Virus record (IMG/VR): IMGVR_UViG_3300021376_000042
Span: 1 to 64,000 of that record
From: a virus
DNA length: 64,000 nt
Reading direction: 5' to 3' (one strand)
A program made the translations under genes and the position numbers. This document shows positions 1 to 7,167 of this stretch, one piece after another (position 1 is the stretch's first letter; every line of letters starts with the position of its first letter). The notes beneath the pieces are model-generated. The model searched no databases, was not told the DNA's origin, and saw only the letters and a program-made list of their open reading frames with translations.

Positions 1-1
1 G

Positions 2-664
2 AAAGAGAGTGGTGAGTGCGATACAAGTATCGTTGAGAATGTAATTGATGATATCGCAAAAATCGATCGCCGCAAATATGTCGTAATCAAGTCAACTGTA
101 ACTCCAGGAACCACCGAGCGATTGGCTGAATCACATCGAATGATAATTGGATTCAATCCTGAATTCCTCACTGAAGCAAATGCATACAATGACTTTCGCT
201 ATCAACCATTGATTATTTTAGGATCTGACGATGTTGGGCTCGGAACAATCATGACGCAAATTTATTACGAATTTAATTCAAAGGTCGACTCTCGTTCGCA
301 TGTGATTCAACGCACCACTAAAGAAGCAGAAATGTTTAAGTATCTTGCAAATAGTTTTCTCGCAACGAAAGTTATTTTTGCCAATGAGTTTAAGAGTCTC
401 TGCGATAAGGTTGAAGTTGATTATGGTCGCATTGCAGAGGTTGCAGTACTGGATAAAAGACTCGGACACACACACTGGCGTGTTCCAGGTCCTGATGGAA
501 AAGTTGGATTCGGCGGTTCTTGCTTTCCAAAAGATACTGCAGCGTTACTGCATTATGCAGATGAAAATTTTGCTTCACTCTGGTTGCTTACGGAAGCAAC
601 CTATATAAACGATGATATTCGTGGTGAAACTTTCCATAAACTGACAGTTGTTGAAGATAAATAA
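2..664 (+). CDS. UDP-glucose/GDP-mannose-type nucleotide-sugar dehydrogenase, 5' partial
   Basis: The open frame runs in from the left edge, so the start and the Rossmann nucleotide-binding motif lie outside the window. The visible part has the NAD-domain signature VIKSTVTPGTT, then FNPEFLTEANAYNDF, and the catalytic-cysteine motif GFGGSCFPKD (Cys at in-window residue 174). These are hallmarks of UDP-glucose 6-dehydrogenase and relatives, which oxidise a nucleotide sugar with two NAD+ to a uronic acid. The protein stops about 46 residues after the catalytic Cys, so the C-terminal UDP-binding domain of full-length enzymes (usually 390-450 aa) is absent. It lies near a glycosyltransferase and a FkbM methyltransferase, which suggests glycan modification. 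The exact substrate cannot be told from this fragment. Confidence 0.85.
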   Translation, partial: KESGECDTSIVENVIDDIAKIDRRKYVVIKSTVTPGTTERLAESHRMIIGFNPEFLTEANAYNDFRYQPLIILGSDDVGLGTIMTQIYYEFNSKVDSRSHVIQRTTKEAEMFKYLANSFLATKVIFANEFKSLCDKVEVDYGRIAEVAVLDKRLGHTHWRVPGPDGKVGFGGSCFPKDTAALLHYADENFASLWLLTEATYINDDIRGETFHKLTVVEDK

Positions 665-668
665 GAAT

Positions 669-1241
669 ATGAGTTTAGTATTAGTTGTAGACAAAGGTGG
701 AATGCCTAAAGACTGGGTGAACTTTGAAATGGCTGCATGTTATTATGCGAAGAATAAAGTTCTATGGGAACTTGGTGATAAAATGAAGACCATGTTGGGT
801 GGGCACAATCAATATGGTGAACAATCTCGCATTGATATTTCTTGCATCATCGGCGTCAGTGGTCCACTGCTCGGCGATAAATTCTATAATCAATCAACAG
901 TTTTTGCTGATCGCATGACTCTGTATGCTCGCGATTGGCATATCTGCGCATACTGCGGCGATGAGTTTAGCACCAGTCAATTAACAATTGATCATGTGCT
1001 CCCAAAGTCTCGCGGTGGCACAAATCAATGGACAAATTGCGTGACTGCCTGTCGTCCATGCAATCATCGTAAGGGTTGGCGAACACCAGAAGAAGCAAAG
1101 ATGCATTTAATCTATGTGCCCTATGCGCCTACAGTTCATGAACGTATACTATTGAAGAATCGTAAAGTTCTCGCAGATCAGATGGAGTATTTGAAAGCAA
1201 GTATTCCAAAGAATAGTCGAGTTTGGAGGAATGTTGCTTGA
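669..1241 (+). CDS. HNH endonuclease (McrA-like)
   Basis: This 190-aa protein has a clear HNH nuclease core in its second half: two zinc-binding CxxC pairs (CAYC and CRPC) flanking LTIDHVLPKSRGG and ending CNHRKG. The metal-binding His is in the IDH motif and the final His is in CNHRK. Such proteins cleave DNA with a single metal ion and are common as free-standing genes in T4-like phages. The first 90 residues are not recognised. The start is the ATG at 669, four bases after the previous stop. The 3' end overlaps the next gene by four bases, so the two are probably translationally coupled. It could be a homing enzyme or a general phage nuclease; nothing here decides. Confidence 0.8.
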   Translation: MSLVLVVDKGGMPKDWVNFEMAACYYAKNKVLWELGDKMKTMLGGHNQYGEQSRIDISCIIGVSGPLLGDKFYNQSTVFADRMTLYARDWHICAYCGDEFSTSQLTIDHVLPKSRGGTNQWTNCVTACRPCNHRKGWRTPEEAKMHLIYVPYAPTVHERILLKNRKVLADQMEYLKASIPKNSRVWRNVA

Positions 1242-1795
1242 ATACTGTCCTTGATAAAATCAAACAATATGACAATTTTTTGGACTCTTCTGAGGTAGAA
1301 GAAATTTACAAGTTTTTATCTACTAGCCATAATTGGTCATTTCAGAGTAGCATTGAATCGCAATCAAATTACATCTTTTTAATGTTAAAGGGATTAGAAA
1401 ACAATGATCTTTTTAAAGATAAGATATTTAAAAAAATTCAGGAAAAAATAGGCGAAGATTATAACATAATAAGAATTTATGCAAATGGTCAGTATTTTGG
1501 AATGCCTGGGCGACCACATCATGACAATACTAGTCCAAATGCATATACATTTTTAATTTATGTTAATCCTTCATGGGATTTTTTGTGGTGCGGGCAAACA
1601 ATATTTTTTGATAGATATGCGACAGATGATAACGGCGGCACTATAGTCATTAGTAATGAAACTAAAATAGTCTATCCATTTCCTGGTAGAGCAGTTTTAT
1701 TTCCAGGAAATATAATCCATTATGCTGAATCTCCTTCTAAAGATTGTTTTAATTTTAGATTTAGCATAGCATATAAATTAGAAAAAAAATCATGA
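1238..1795 (+). CDS. 2-oxoglutarate/Fe(II)-dependent oxygenase (prolyl-hydroxylase-like)
   Basis: This 185-aa protein carries the facial triad of the 2OG-Fe(II) family: H94-H95-D96 (HxD) and distal H161, followed 13 residues later by R174 in RFSIAYK, the usual position of the 2-oxoglutarate-binding Arg. Such enzymes hydroxylate protein side chains, nucleobases or small molecules. The start is probably TTG at 1238, because GGAGGA lies seven bases upstream (1225-1230) and the codon overlaps the stop of the HNH gene. Its 3' end overlaps the next start by four bases. T4-like marine phages often carry several such oxygenases. The substrate is unknown; the neighbouring halogenase and glycan genes hint at virion or metabolite modification. 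Confidence 0.8.
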   Translation: MNTVLDKIKQYDNFLDSSEVEEIYKFLSTSHNWSFQSSIESQSNYIFLMLKGLENNDLFKDKIFKKIQEKIGEDYNIIRIYANGQYFGMPGRPHHDNTSPNAYTFLIYVNPSWDFLWCGQTIFFDRYATDDNGGTIVISNETKIVYPFPGRAVLFPGNIIHYAESPSKDCFNFRFSIAYKLEKKS

Positions 1796-1908
1796 GCGGA
1801 AAAGGAAGTAAGCCACGACCATTGAGTGTTCCGCGAAAACAGTTTGATGACAACTGGGAACGTATTTTTGGAAAGAAGCGAGAAAAGAAACAACCTGTTG
1901 CGGGGTAG
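1792..1908 (+). CDS. Small conserved phage protein beginning MSGKGSKPRPL (38 aa)
   Basis: A 38-residue frame begins MSGKGSKPRPLSVP, continues with an FDDNWERIFGKK stretch and is rich in Lys and Arg. I recognise this pattern as a tiny conserved protein of T4-like marine phages; no function is known to me. The ATG overlaps the oxygenase stop (ATGA), so it is translationally coupled. Its last three codons and its stop (TAG at 1906-1908) lie inside the 5' acceptor strand of the tRNA that follows, so the DNA is used for both protein and RNA. Confidence 0.7.
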   Translation: MSGKGSKPRPLSVPRKQFDDNWERIFGKKREKKQPVAG

Positions 1909-1972
1909 TGAAACAGCATCACAGAGGACTCATAATCCTCAATTCCAGGTGCAACTCCTGGCTCCGCTACCA
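1899..1972 (+). tRNA. tRNA-Met (CAT anticodon), unusual elbow, CCA encoded
   Basis: A full cloverleaf can be drawn. The acceptor strands are TGCGGGG (1899-1905) and CTCCGCT (1962-1968), with a U-U mismatch at the first pair. The D stem is GTGA/TCAC with a 7-nt loop. The anticodon stem is GAGGA/TCCTC around the loop CTCATAA, with anticodon CAT at 1931-1933. The T stem is CCAGG/CCTGG. Discriminator A is followed by encoded CCA. The unpaired first position and CTCATAA loop resemble initiator tRNA, but a CAT anticodon could also be elongator Met or lysidine-modified Ile2. The D loop lacks the GG pair and the T loop is TGCAACT rather than TTC-type, so elbow contacts must be non-standard. Confidence 0.8.
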
Positions 1973-1992
1973 TTTTATTACGGGATGAAATT

Positions 1993-3492
1993 ATGCAAAG
2001 ATTACAAACAATAACTGTTGTTGGTGCAGGCACTGCAGGATTAGTGTCAGCACTTATACTTAAAACGCGATTTCCTCACATTGACGTAAAAATTGTAAGA
2101 TCAAAAAAAATTGGTATCATCGGTGTGGGCGAGGGATCAACAGAACATTGGGCTGAATTTTTAAGGTATACTAACATAGATTTTAAAGAAATCATAGGTG
2201 AATGCGATGCCACATTTAAATGTGGTGTTTTTTTCAAAAATTGGGGTGTTGATGATTATATGCATAGTCTTGGCGGCGCAGACATCAATACCACTTGCGG
2301 TCAAACAAATGTTGCTTTTGCAAAATATATATCAGAACAGCAATCTAAAAAGATTTTAAACCCATTAGAATCATGGGATCATCAAGTATTCTCTGCAGAG
2401 TTTTCGTTTGAACAATCACCATTTAACCAATATCATTTTAATACGTTTAAATTGAATTCACTCTTAGAGAGAAAATGTAAGCAAAGAAATATCAATATTT
2501 TTGATGATGAGATTTTAGATGTGAAAGTTGATGATCAAAATAATATTTCTTTTTTGGTGGGCGAAGAACAAGAACACTACTCAGATTTCTTTATCGACAG
2601 TACGGGATTTTCTAGAATTTTAATGAAAAAACTTGGTGCTACTTGGCAATCTTACAGCGATTGTTTGAAAGTCAAGGCAGCAATTACATTCCAAACACCA
2701 TTAGAAGATGAATTCAATATCTACACGCTCGCAGAAGCAAAAAATGCTGGTTGGATGTTTAGAATTCCGGTGTGGGATAGATATGGAAATGGATATATTT
2801 ATGACAGCGATTTCATTACCAGAGAACAAGCTGAAGAAGAAATGGTAAATCACTTTGGTCGCGACATTCAAATTGGTAGAGAATTTAAATTTGATCCAGG
2901 AGCACTTGATAAAGTTTGGGTAAATAATTGTTGTGCTGTTGGATTGAGTTCTTCATTTTTTGAGCCGCTAGAGGCAACTTCTATCGGAAGCACAATTCAA
3001 CAAATATTTTTTCTGACGCACAAACTGATAAACTATAATCAAAAGACTATAGATGAGTATAATAAACAAGTAAACAGTATTTTTTTGAATATCAGAGATT
3101 TTGTGTTTTTACACTATCTCAGTGGCAGAAGCGATACAGAATTTTGGAAGAATATCTCAACAGTAAGAATACCAGATACTCTACATTATAATCTGGAAAA
3201 GTGGGAACACAAACTACCAGTTCAGGAAGATTTTACTAACACTTCTAACTATAGAATGTTCAACGCATCTAATTTTATTCAAGTATTATATGGTGTTAAC
3301 AAATTCAATATTGATTCAATAAAAACTGAATACCAAAATTTACCACTGTATTTTAATAATGAAGCCAATAACAATCTAAAGAGCAAACTCAATCGTTATG
3401 AATTCGCGCCAAAAATTGGACATAAAGAATTTATCTCTAGAATAAGAACAGCATATTTTAAAATGAAAGAAGAAAATCCGTTTTATCAATAA
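1993..3492 (+). CDS. Flavin-dependent (tryptophan-type) halogenase
   Basis: This 499-aa protein has the flavin-binding GxGxxG at residues 11-16 (GAGTAG) and the family motif IGVGEGST near residues 43-50. Catalytic Lys is at position 76 in the TFKCGVFF context (the PrnA Lys79 equivalent). The WxWxIP box is present as W254-M-F256-R-I-P, with the second Trp changed to Phe. The FEPLEATSIG motif contains the active-site Glu. Enzymes of this family make hypohalous acid from reduced FAD, oxygen and halide, and halogenate an aromatic substrate via the Lys. A cyanophage member (VirX1) is known as an iodinating halogenase. The substrate here is unknown. A flavin reductase partner is not seen nearby. 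Confidence 0.88.
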   Translation: MQRLQTITVVGAGTAGLVSALILKTRFPHIDVKIVRSKKIGIIGVGEGSTEHWAEFLRYTNIDFKEIIGECDATFKCGVFFKNWGVDDYMHSLGGADINTTCGQTNVAFAKYISEQQSKKILNPLESWDHQVFSAEFSFEQSPFNQYHFNTFKLNSLLERKCKQRNINIFDDEILDVKVDDQNNISFLVGEEQEHYSDFFIDSTGFSRILMKKLGATWQSYSDCLKVKAAITFQTPLEDEFNIYTLAEAKNAGWMFRIPVWDRYGNGYIYDSDFITREQAEEEMVNHFGRDIQIGREFKFDPGALDKVWVNNCCAVGLSSSFFEPLEATSIGSTIQQIFFLTHKLINYNQKTIDEYNKQVNSIFLNIRDFVFLHYLSGRSDTEFWKNISTVRIPDTLHYNLEKWEHKLPVQEDFTNTSNYRMFNASNFIQVLYGVNKFNIDSIKTEYQNLPLYFNNEANNNLKSKLNRYEFAPKIGHKEFISRIRTAYFKMKEENPFYQ

Positions 3493-3510
3493 AACAACCT
3501 GGGTATTTTT

Positions 3511-3681
3511 ATGAAACAACTTGATATGTTTGAGAATTTAAAACCAAAAATTTATGAGAGCCCAGATAACGGCAAAACAATCTATGAGCGTAATTTGGGA
3601 GAATCAGAACGTCGACTCATCAAAACTGCAGTTCAACAACAGTGGAACATAACTTTTAATGGTAAGAAGGTCGATTCGTGA
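3511..3681 (+). CDS. Small hypothetical protein (56 aa)
   Basis: A 56-residue frame starts MKQLDMFENLKPKIYE and ends KKVDS. It is charged, predicted soluble, with no signal peptide or known motif. It lies between the halogenase and a glycosyltransferase. Its last codon and stop share GTGA with the GTG start of the next gene, a typical coupled junction, and this supports that it is translated. No function can be assigned. Confidence 0.55.
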   Translation: MKQLDMFENLKPKIYESPDNGKTIYERNLGESERRLIKTAVQQQWNITFNGKKVDS

Positions 3682-4670
3682 GAGTTTTATTTCAATGCGA
3701 GCAATTAAATTATCGTGGAGTCACTAACTCCACAATAGACTATGCTTTATACAATCAAACTATTCTTGGTAATGAAAGTGTTATTGCATACTGCAGTGTC
3801 GATCCTCCTGGGAAGGATGTTGGCACCAAACCAGAAATTGTTGAGCAATTGAAAAAAGATTTTAATATAATTACATATGAGACTTTTGAAGAACTTAATG
3901 ATCTTGCTTCAAAGTTTGACCTATGTTATAGTCAACGTGCTGGTTATGTAAAAGAACCCGACACACATAAGCCACTAGTTCAAGTTAACACGACTAAATT
4001 TGGTGTACACTGCGTATTTCAGTGGTATGAACCGCATGGTGATTCTTACGCATACATATCTGAATGGTTAGCGAATAATGTTACACGCAATTATATGACA
4101 CCTAATCCACAAAAATTTGTGCCATATATTGTAAACCTTCCACAACCTAATTTCTCTTTGAGAGATAAATTTGGCATACCTAAAGATAAATTCGTAATCG
4201 GTCGCCATGGTGGCTTTGAGACCTTTGATCTTGGTTGGGCTGAAGAAGTTGTAACTAAAGTTGCACAAACTCGTGATAACTTTGTTTTTTTGTTTATCAA
4301 CACTAGACCATTCTGTAATCTTCCAAATGTTTTGTTTGTTGGTCCATTTTTCGGTGAGCAAGAAAAATCAAATTACATTAATTCATGCGATGCAATGATT
4401 CATGCTCGACATCTTGGTGAATCATTTGGTCTTTCAGTCGCCGAATTTTTATACTTCAACAAACCAGTGCTTTCATGGGAAGGTGGATTTGACCGCAATC
4501 ATGTCAACTGGTTACAGAAATATGATTTATTATACAAAGATCAAGCAGATTTGTACAATAGATTACTGGATCTCCCAAACAGAGTTGGCGTAGAATATTC
4601 GCAGATTGTTCGTGAATATAGTCCAACAGCAGTAATGAACAAATTTAATGAGGTGTTCCTTGCTACTTGA
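3678..4670 (+). CDS. Glycosyltransferase, GT-B fold (family 4-like)
   Basis: The 330-aa protein ends with the nucleotide-sugar-binding region typical of GT4-like transferases: SCDAMIHARHLGESFGLSVAEF followed by NKPVLSWEGG (quoted in pieces from about residue 237). This gives the E-x7-E pattern. The N-terminal half is the less conserved acceptor domain. The start is GTG at 3678, overlapping the previous stop by four bases. These enzymes move a sugar from a nucleotide donor to glycan, protein or nucleobase. The neighbouring FkbM methyltransferase and sugar dehydrogenase suggest a small glycan-building cassette, acting on phage structures, modified DNA or the host surface. The acceptor is not predictable from the sequence. 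Confidence 0.75.
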   Translation: MRVLFQCEQLNYRGVTNSTIDYALYNQTILGNESVIAYCSVDPPGKDVGTKPEIVEQLKKDFNIITYETFEELNDLASKFDLCYSQRAGYVKEPDTHKPLVQVNTTKFGVHCVFQWYEPHGDSYAYISEWLANNVTRNYMTPNPQKFVPYIVNLPQPNFSLRDKFGIPKDKFVIGRHGGFETFDLGWAEEVVTKVAQTRDNFVFLFINTRPFCNLPNVLFVGPFFGEQEKSNYINSCDAMIHARHLGESFGLSVAEFLYFNKPVLSWEGGFDRNHVNWLQKYDLLYKDQADLYNRLLDLPNRVGVEYSQIVREYSPTAVMNKFNEVFLAT

Positions 4671-5313
4671 TATCATTCAAAAAGTTATACAAAATGGCAT
4701 GGCGATAGATGTCGTATATGATGTTGGCGCATGCTCTGGGAATTTTAGTCGCTGGATAAAAAATTCTGTTCTCCCAAACTCAAAATACTATTTGTTTGAG
4801 GCAAACATATCATACTTGCCAAGTTTGATGCATCCAGAATTTAATTCATATATCACAACACTGTCAAATGAAGATGGTAGAGAAGTAGACTTCTGGGTGG
4901 GGTTGAATACTGGTGATTCATATTACAAAGAAACAACATCAATCTACGACGACAAAGAAGTTAAGAAAGTGAAATGCACAACCCTTGATAAAATGATAAT
5001 TGAAAAGAGTTTACCTATTCCAAACTTTTTAAAAATTGACACACAAGGTTCAGAATTAGACATTTTGAGTGCATCTACATCTCTTATGGGAAAAACAGAA
5101 ATCATTCTTTGCGAATGTCCCATCATTGAGTACAACAAAGGTGCACCAAAGATGTCAGACTATCTGGATTTCTTCAAATCCTATGATTACATTCCTGTTG
5201 AGGTAACGCAGGTTCATCGCGCCGAAGATACAATCCTACAGATCGATTTGCTGTATATGTTGCGTTCTGCAAAGCAGCAATTCTTGAGCGAGAACAAGGT
5301 CATTCGCGTATAA
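4660..5313 (+). CDS. FkbM-family SAM-dependent methyltransferase
   Basis: The protein has the class I methyltransferase nucleotide-binding motif VVYDVGACSGNFSRW near its N terminus, a YLFEAN motif II, and the FkbM-type LKIDTQGSELDIL about residue 125. FkbM proteins O-methylate sugars or related hydroxyls. I prefer the TTG start at 4660 because GAGG lies six bases upstream; the in-frame ATG at 4648 has no ribosome site. Either start overlaps the end of the glycosyltransferase gene, so the two are probably coupled and may act on the same glycan. After its stop there are 205 bases of leader before the next gene. Confidence 0.75.
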   Translation: MLLDIIQKVIQNGMAIDVVYDVGACSGNFSRWIKNSVLPNSKYYLFEANISYLPSLMHPEFNSYITTLSNEDGREVDFWVGLNTGDSYYKETTSIYDDKEVKKVKCTTLDKMIIEKSLPIPNFLKIDTQGSELDILSASTSLMGKTEIILCECPIIEYNKGAPKMSDYLDFFKSYDYIPVEVTQVHRAEDTILQIDLLYMLRSAKQQFLSENKVIRV

Positions 5314-5440
5314 CTCATTGCAGGCGACTTCTGCCGACGCAAACCCCCATATAGACCCCCCAAACCGAGCCGCTGCAAAGCGATTGCAGGAGGTTTTGCA
5401 GACCTTGTGCAAGTTATTGATTTCATTAGAGTTTTTATTC

Positions 5441-5469
5441 TTGCCTTTTGCGACGATTTGAGCGATAAT
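5441..5469 (+). promoter_or_regulatory. Sigma70-like promoter TTGCCT-17-GATAAT
   Basis: The hexamers TTGCCT (5441-5446) and GATAAT (5464-5469) are spaced by exactly 17 bases and lie 50 bases upstream of the first basic-protein gene. The rest of the 5314-5518 gap has C-rich runs, including CCCCCC followed by seven A, and two TTGCAGG copies, but no gene I can support. The promoter is inferred from consensus and spacing only. Confidence 0.5.
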
Positions 5470-5518
5470 GGTTATATGGGATGGGGAAATTGGTCCCCCC
5501 AAAAAAAGGTAAGATTTT

Positions 5519-5794
5519 ATGGGTATCAGTTTAATGCAGCGTCGCGTAATGGTTCAAGTAGAGCGCGACGTAATTAAGGGTCTCCGCGAGGATCTGCGTA
5601 AGATTCGCGCTGCGCTCAATCAGTCGCGTCTTAACATCAAGATGCACCAAGAGATCCTCGCCGACGAGCGCAAGTTTGCGCGACTCGTGAAGGAAGAGCA
5701 GCGTCATCTGCGTGCTCGGAAGCAAGCCGAGACCATGCATGCTCGAATCGCGAAGATGGAAGCGAAACTCGCCGCTCTGAAGGCGGCTGCGTAA
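5519..5794 (+). CDS. Small basic coiled-coil protein, paralogue of the next gene
   Basis: This 91-aa protein is almost wholly alpha-helical in appearance, rich in Arg, Lys, Glu and Ala, with coiled-coil periodicity. The stretch around residues 48-87 (DERKFARLVKEEQ, RARKQAE, KMEAKLAALK) matches the corresponding part of the following gene (VERKLARIVREDE, RAQKQAE, AMEARLAAMR), so the two are tandem paralogues. Codons are GC-richer (many CGC, CTC) than those of the structural genes. No known domain is recognised. The promoter-led position among small genes and the high charge suggest an early host-directed or nucleic-acid-binding role, but this is inference only. Confidence 0.6.
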   Translation: MGISLMQRRVMVQVERDVIKGLREDLRKIRAALNQSRLNIKMHQEILADERKFARLVKEEQRHLRARKQAETMHARIAKMEAKLAALKAAA

Positions 5795-5823
5795 GTCGTT
5801 GATTCTAAACGACTTTCTAACTA

Positions 5824-5852
5824 TTGCTATTTTTCTCCTTGTATAGGATAAT
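5824..5852 (+). promoter_or_regulatory. Sigma70-like promoter TTGCTA-17-GATAAT
   Basis: TTGCTA (5824-5829) and GATAAT (5847-5852) are separated by 17 bases, as in the promoter of the preceding gene. Transcription would begin near 5859, which is the A of the next start codon, so the message could be almost leaderless. The AGGA at 5845-5848 might instead act as a ribosome site on a longer transcript from the upstream promoter. Confidence 0.4.
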
Positions 5853-5858
5853 AATTGT

Positions 5859-6218
5859 ATGAAGACTAAAACTCAAAGCCAAGTCGCGCTGGTCAATGCG
5901 CGTCAGGAACTCAAGGATGCCCTTGAGCGTGTAAAAGAACTCCGCGTGAAGGTGAAGAATTTTCGTATTGACGCGGATGTTGAGCGCAAACTCGCTCGCA
6001 TCGTCCGCGAGGACGAGCGTAAACTGCGCGCTCAGAAGCAAGCCGAAAAGCGTGCGGCGAAGATTGTTGCGATGGAGGCACGACTCGCTGCGATGCGCGA
6101 GAAGGCACTGTCACCGAAGCAGTATCGAAAGAACTATCGAAAGGCAAGTGCTGCGGTCGTGTATACTCCCGAGCAGATTGCTGAACTGAATAAGACTCTC
6201 GGTCTGGTGGAGGTCTAA
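5859..6218 (+). CDS. Small basic coiled-coil protein with C-terminal extension (paralogue of previous gene)
   Basis: The 119-aa protein repeats the Arg/Lys/Glu-rich helical pattern of the upstream gene over residues 20-85, then adds about 35 residues (SPKQYRKNYRKAS, followed by YTPEQIAELNKTLGL). It is strongly basic with no membrane segment. Gene duplication with divergence is the simplest explanation. The stop codon overlaps the next ATG (TAATG), so the next two small genes are coupled to it. Function unknown; DNA or RNA binding is plausible from charge. Confidence 0.6.
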   Translation: MKTKTQSQVALVNARQELKDALERVKELRVKVKNFRIDADVERKLARIVREDERKLRAQKQAEKRAAKIVAMEARLAAMREKALSPKQYRKNYRKASAAVVYTPEQIAELNKTLGLVEV

Positions 6219-6424
6219 TGCGCGCTCGCTATTCAATGTTCACTGCTCGCGGCAACGCTGCGGTTCATCAAATCGTCAAAGTTGCGCGAAGCGACAAGAT
6301 GACGTGGGATGAGGTTGAGCAATTGCTCTGCGGTCTCGCAAAGACTGAGGAATATGCCGAAGCCATGGATACCGCAGTTCGTGATGCAGTTTACATCAAG
6401 TTGTTTGAAAGAGGAAATTCGTAA
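6218..6424 (+). CDS. Small hypothetical protein (68 aa)
   Basis: The frame encodes 68 residues starting MRARYSMFTARGNAAVHQ and ending LFERGNS. It is predicted soluble and mostly helical. The start overlaps the previous stop by one base and its own stop overlaps the next ATG (TAATG), giving a tightly coupled three-gene unit. No motif is recognised. Its existence is supported by the junctions and by codon use like that of its neighbours. Confidence 0.55.
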   Translation: MRARYSMFTARGNAAVHQIVKVARSDKMTWDEVEQLLCGLAKTEEYAEAMDTAVRDAVYIKLFERGNS

Positions 6425-6630
6425 TGAGTAATGTGAATCTTTCGCTGGCGAGTGTCAGCGACATCAAGACTCTGGTTTCAACTGGTGCGGTGAAGCATGA
6501 TGATGCGATCGTCCGTGTTGATGTGGTGTTGGCTCGTAGAATTGCTGAAGGCAAAAGGGCACGATGGACTCGTTTGCGCGAGTGGCTTGTGAAGGAACAG
6601 GCTGAGCACATTCGAATCTCGAATGCCTAA
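6424..6630 (+). CDS. Small hypothetical protein (68 aa)
   Basis: The frame encodes 68 residues (MSNVNLSLASVSDIKTLVST, ending EHIRISNA). It has a helical, basic C-terminal half (RRIAEGKRARWTRLREW). It is coupled to the upstream gene through TAATG. It is the last gene before the next promoter, which begins 13 bases after its stop. No family is recognised. Confidence 0.55.
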   Translation: MSNVNLSLASVSDIKTLVSTGAVKHDDAIVRVDVVLARRIAEGKRARWTRLREWLVKEQAEHIRISNA

Positions 6631-6642
6631 TTCTTGCGAAAC

Positions 6643-6671
6643 TTTACTTTTGCGATTGTTGGTAGTATAAT
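6643..6671 (+). promoter_or_regulatory. Sigma70-like promoter TTTACT-17-TATAAT
   Basis: TTTACT (6643-6648) and a perfect TATAAT (6666-6671) are 17 bases apart, 42 bases upstream of the ATG at 6713. The same hexamer pair with the same spacing occurs in front of gp32 at 17536-17564, which makes a chance match less likely. It would be read by unmodified host RNA polymerase. Confidence 0.65.
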
Positions 6672-6712
6672 TGTTATTGTCCGTTGTTAATTTGTTATGA
6701 GGTTATTTGTTT

Positions 6713-7117
6713 ATGAAGAAAGTTGAAGTATTGTACACTCTGATGAAGAGTGGTAAGCCTGTCCCCGTCCAGACGATGATCAAGACTCTTGACGTGAAGC
6801 AGGGTTCAATCATGTGTTTGATTTCTGCTCTCCGAAATGATTTCGGTGGCGAAGTTGAAACAAATCGTGATGGTCGTAAGGTTCTGTCCTATCAGTTGTT
6901 GAATGCTGATAAGGTCAAGATCCCGACGAAGGCTGCGAAGGCTGCGAAGGCTCCGAAGGCAGCAAAGGTTGCGGTTGTTAAGACCAAGACTACTGTTGCG
7001 CGAAAGGCAGCAGCGACTACCGATTCCCCGACTCTTGAGGTTGAGGAGATTGATAGTGATGCCGAACTTGCCTCGCTGAAGGCAGAGTTGGGTCTTGCTG
7101 ATTCTTATTCGGAGTAA
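6713..7117 (+). CDS. Winged-helix-like protein with Lys/Ala-rich tail
   Basis: This 134-aa protein has two parts. Residues 1-60 look like a helix-turn-helix/winged-helix unit (VPVQTMIKTLDVKQGSIMCL, then NRDGRKVLSYQLL as the wing). Residues 65-105 form a histone-H1-like tail of KAAKAAKAPKAAK repeats, followed by an acidic C terminus. This layout suggests a DNA-binding protein expressed from the strong promoter just upstream. A terminator follows 16 bases after the stop, so it is a single-gene transcription unit. A role in transcription control or DNA compaction is inferred, not shown. The ATG at 6713 is preferred over the TTG at 6707. Confidence 0.65.
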   Translation: MKKVEVLYTLMKSGKPVPVQTMIKTLDVKQGSIMCLISALRNDFGGEVETNRDGRKVLSYQLLNADKVKIPTKAAKAAKAPKAAKVAVVKTKTTVARKAAATTDSPTLEVEEIDSDAELASLKAELGLADSYSE

Positions 7118-7132
7118 GATTCAGTCTGGCGA

Positions 7133-7166
7133 AGAGGGGAGGTAAAACTCCCCTCTGTTTTTTATT
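7133..7166 (+). terminator. Rho-independent terminator
   Basis: A perfect 9-bp stem AGAGGGGAG/CTCCCCTCT (7133-7141 and 7148-7156) with a 6-base loop is followed by GTTTTTTATTT. It closes the winged-helix gene unit. Confidence 0.85.
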
Positions 7167-7167
7167 T

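Noticed and set aside
1761-2033. 90-aa minus-strand open frame over the tRNA
   Set aside because: It is antisense to the 38-aa gene and the tRNA and shows no family pattern.
5236-5502. 88-aa minus-strand open frame in the leader region
   Set aside because: It overlaps the FkbM gene end, has no ribosome site or recognisable motif, and lies opposite the promoter region.
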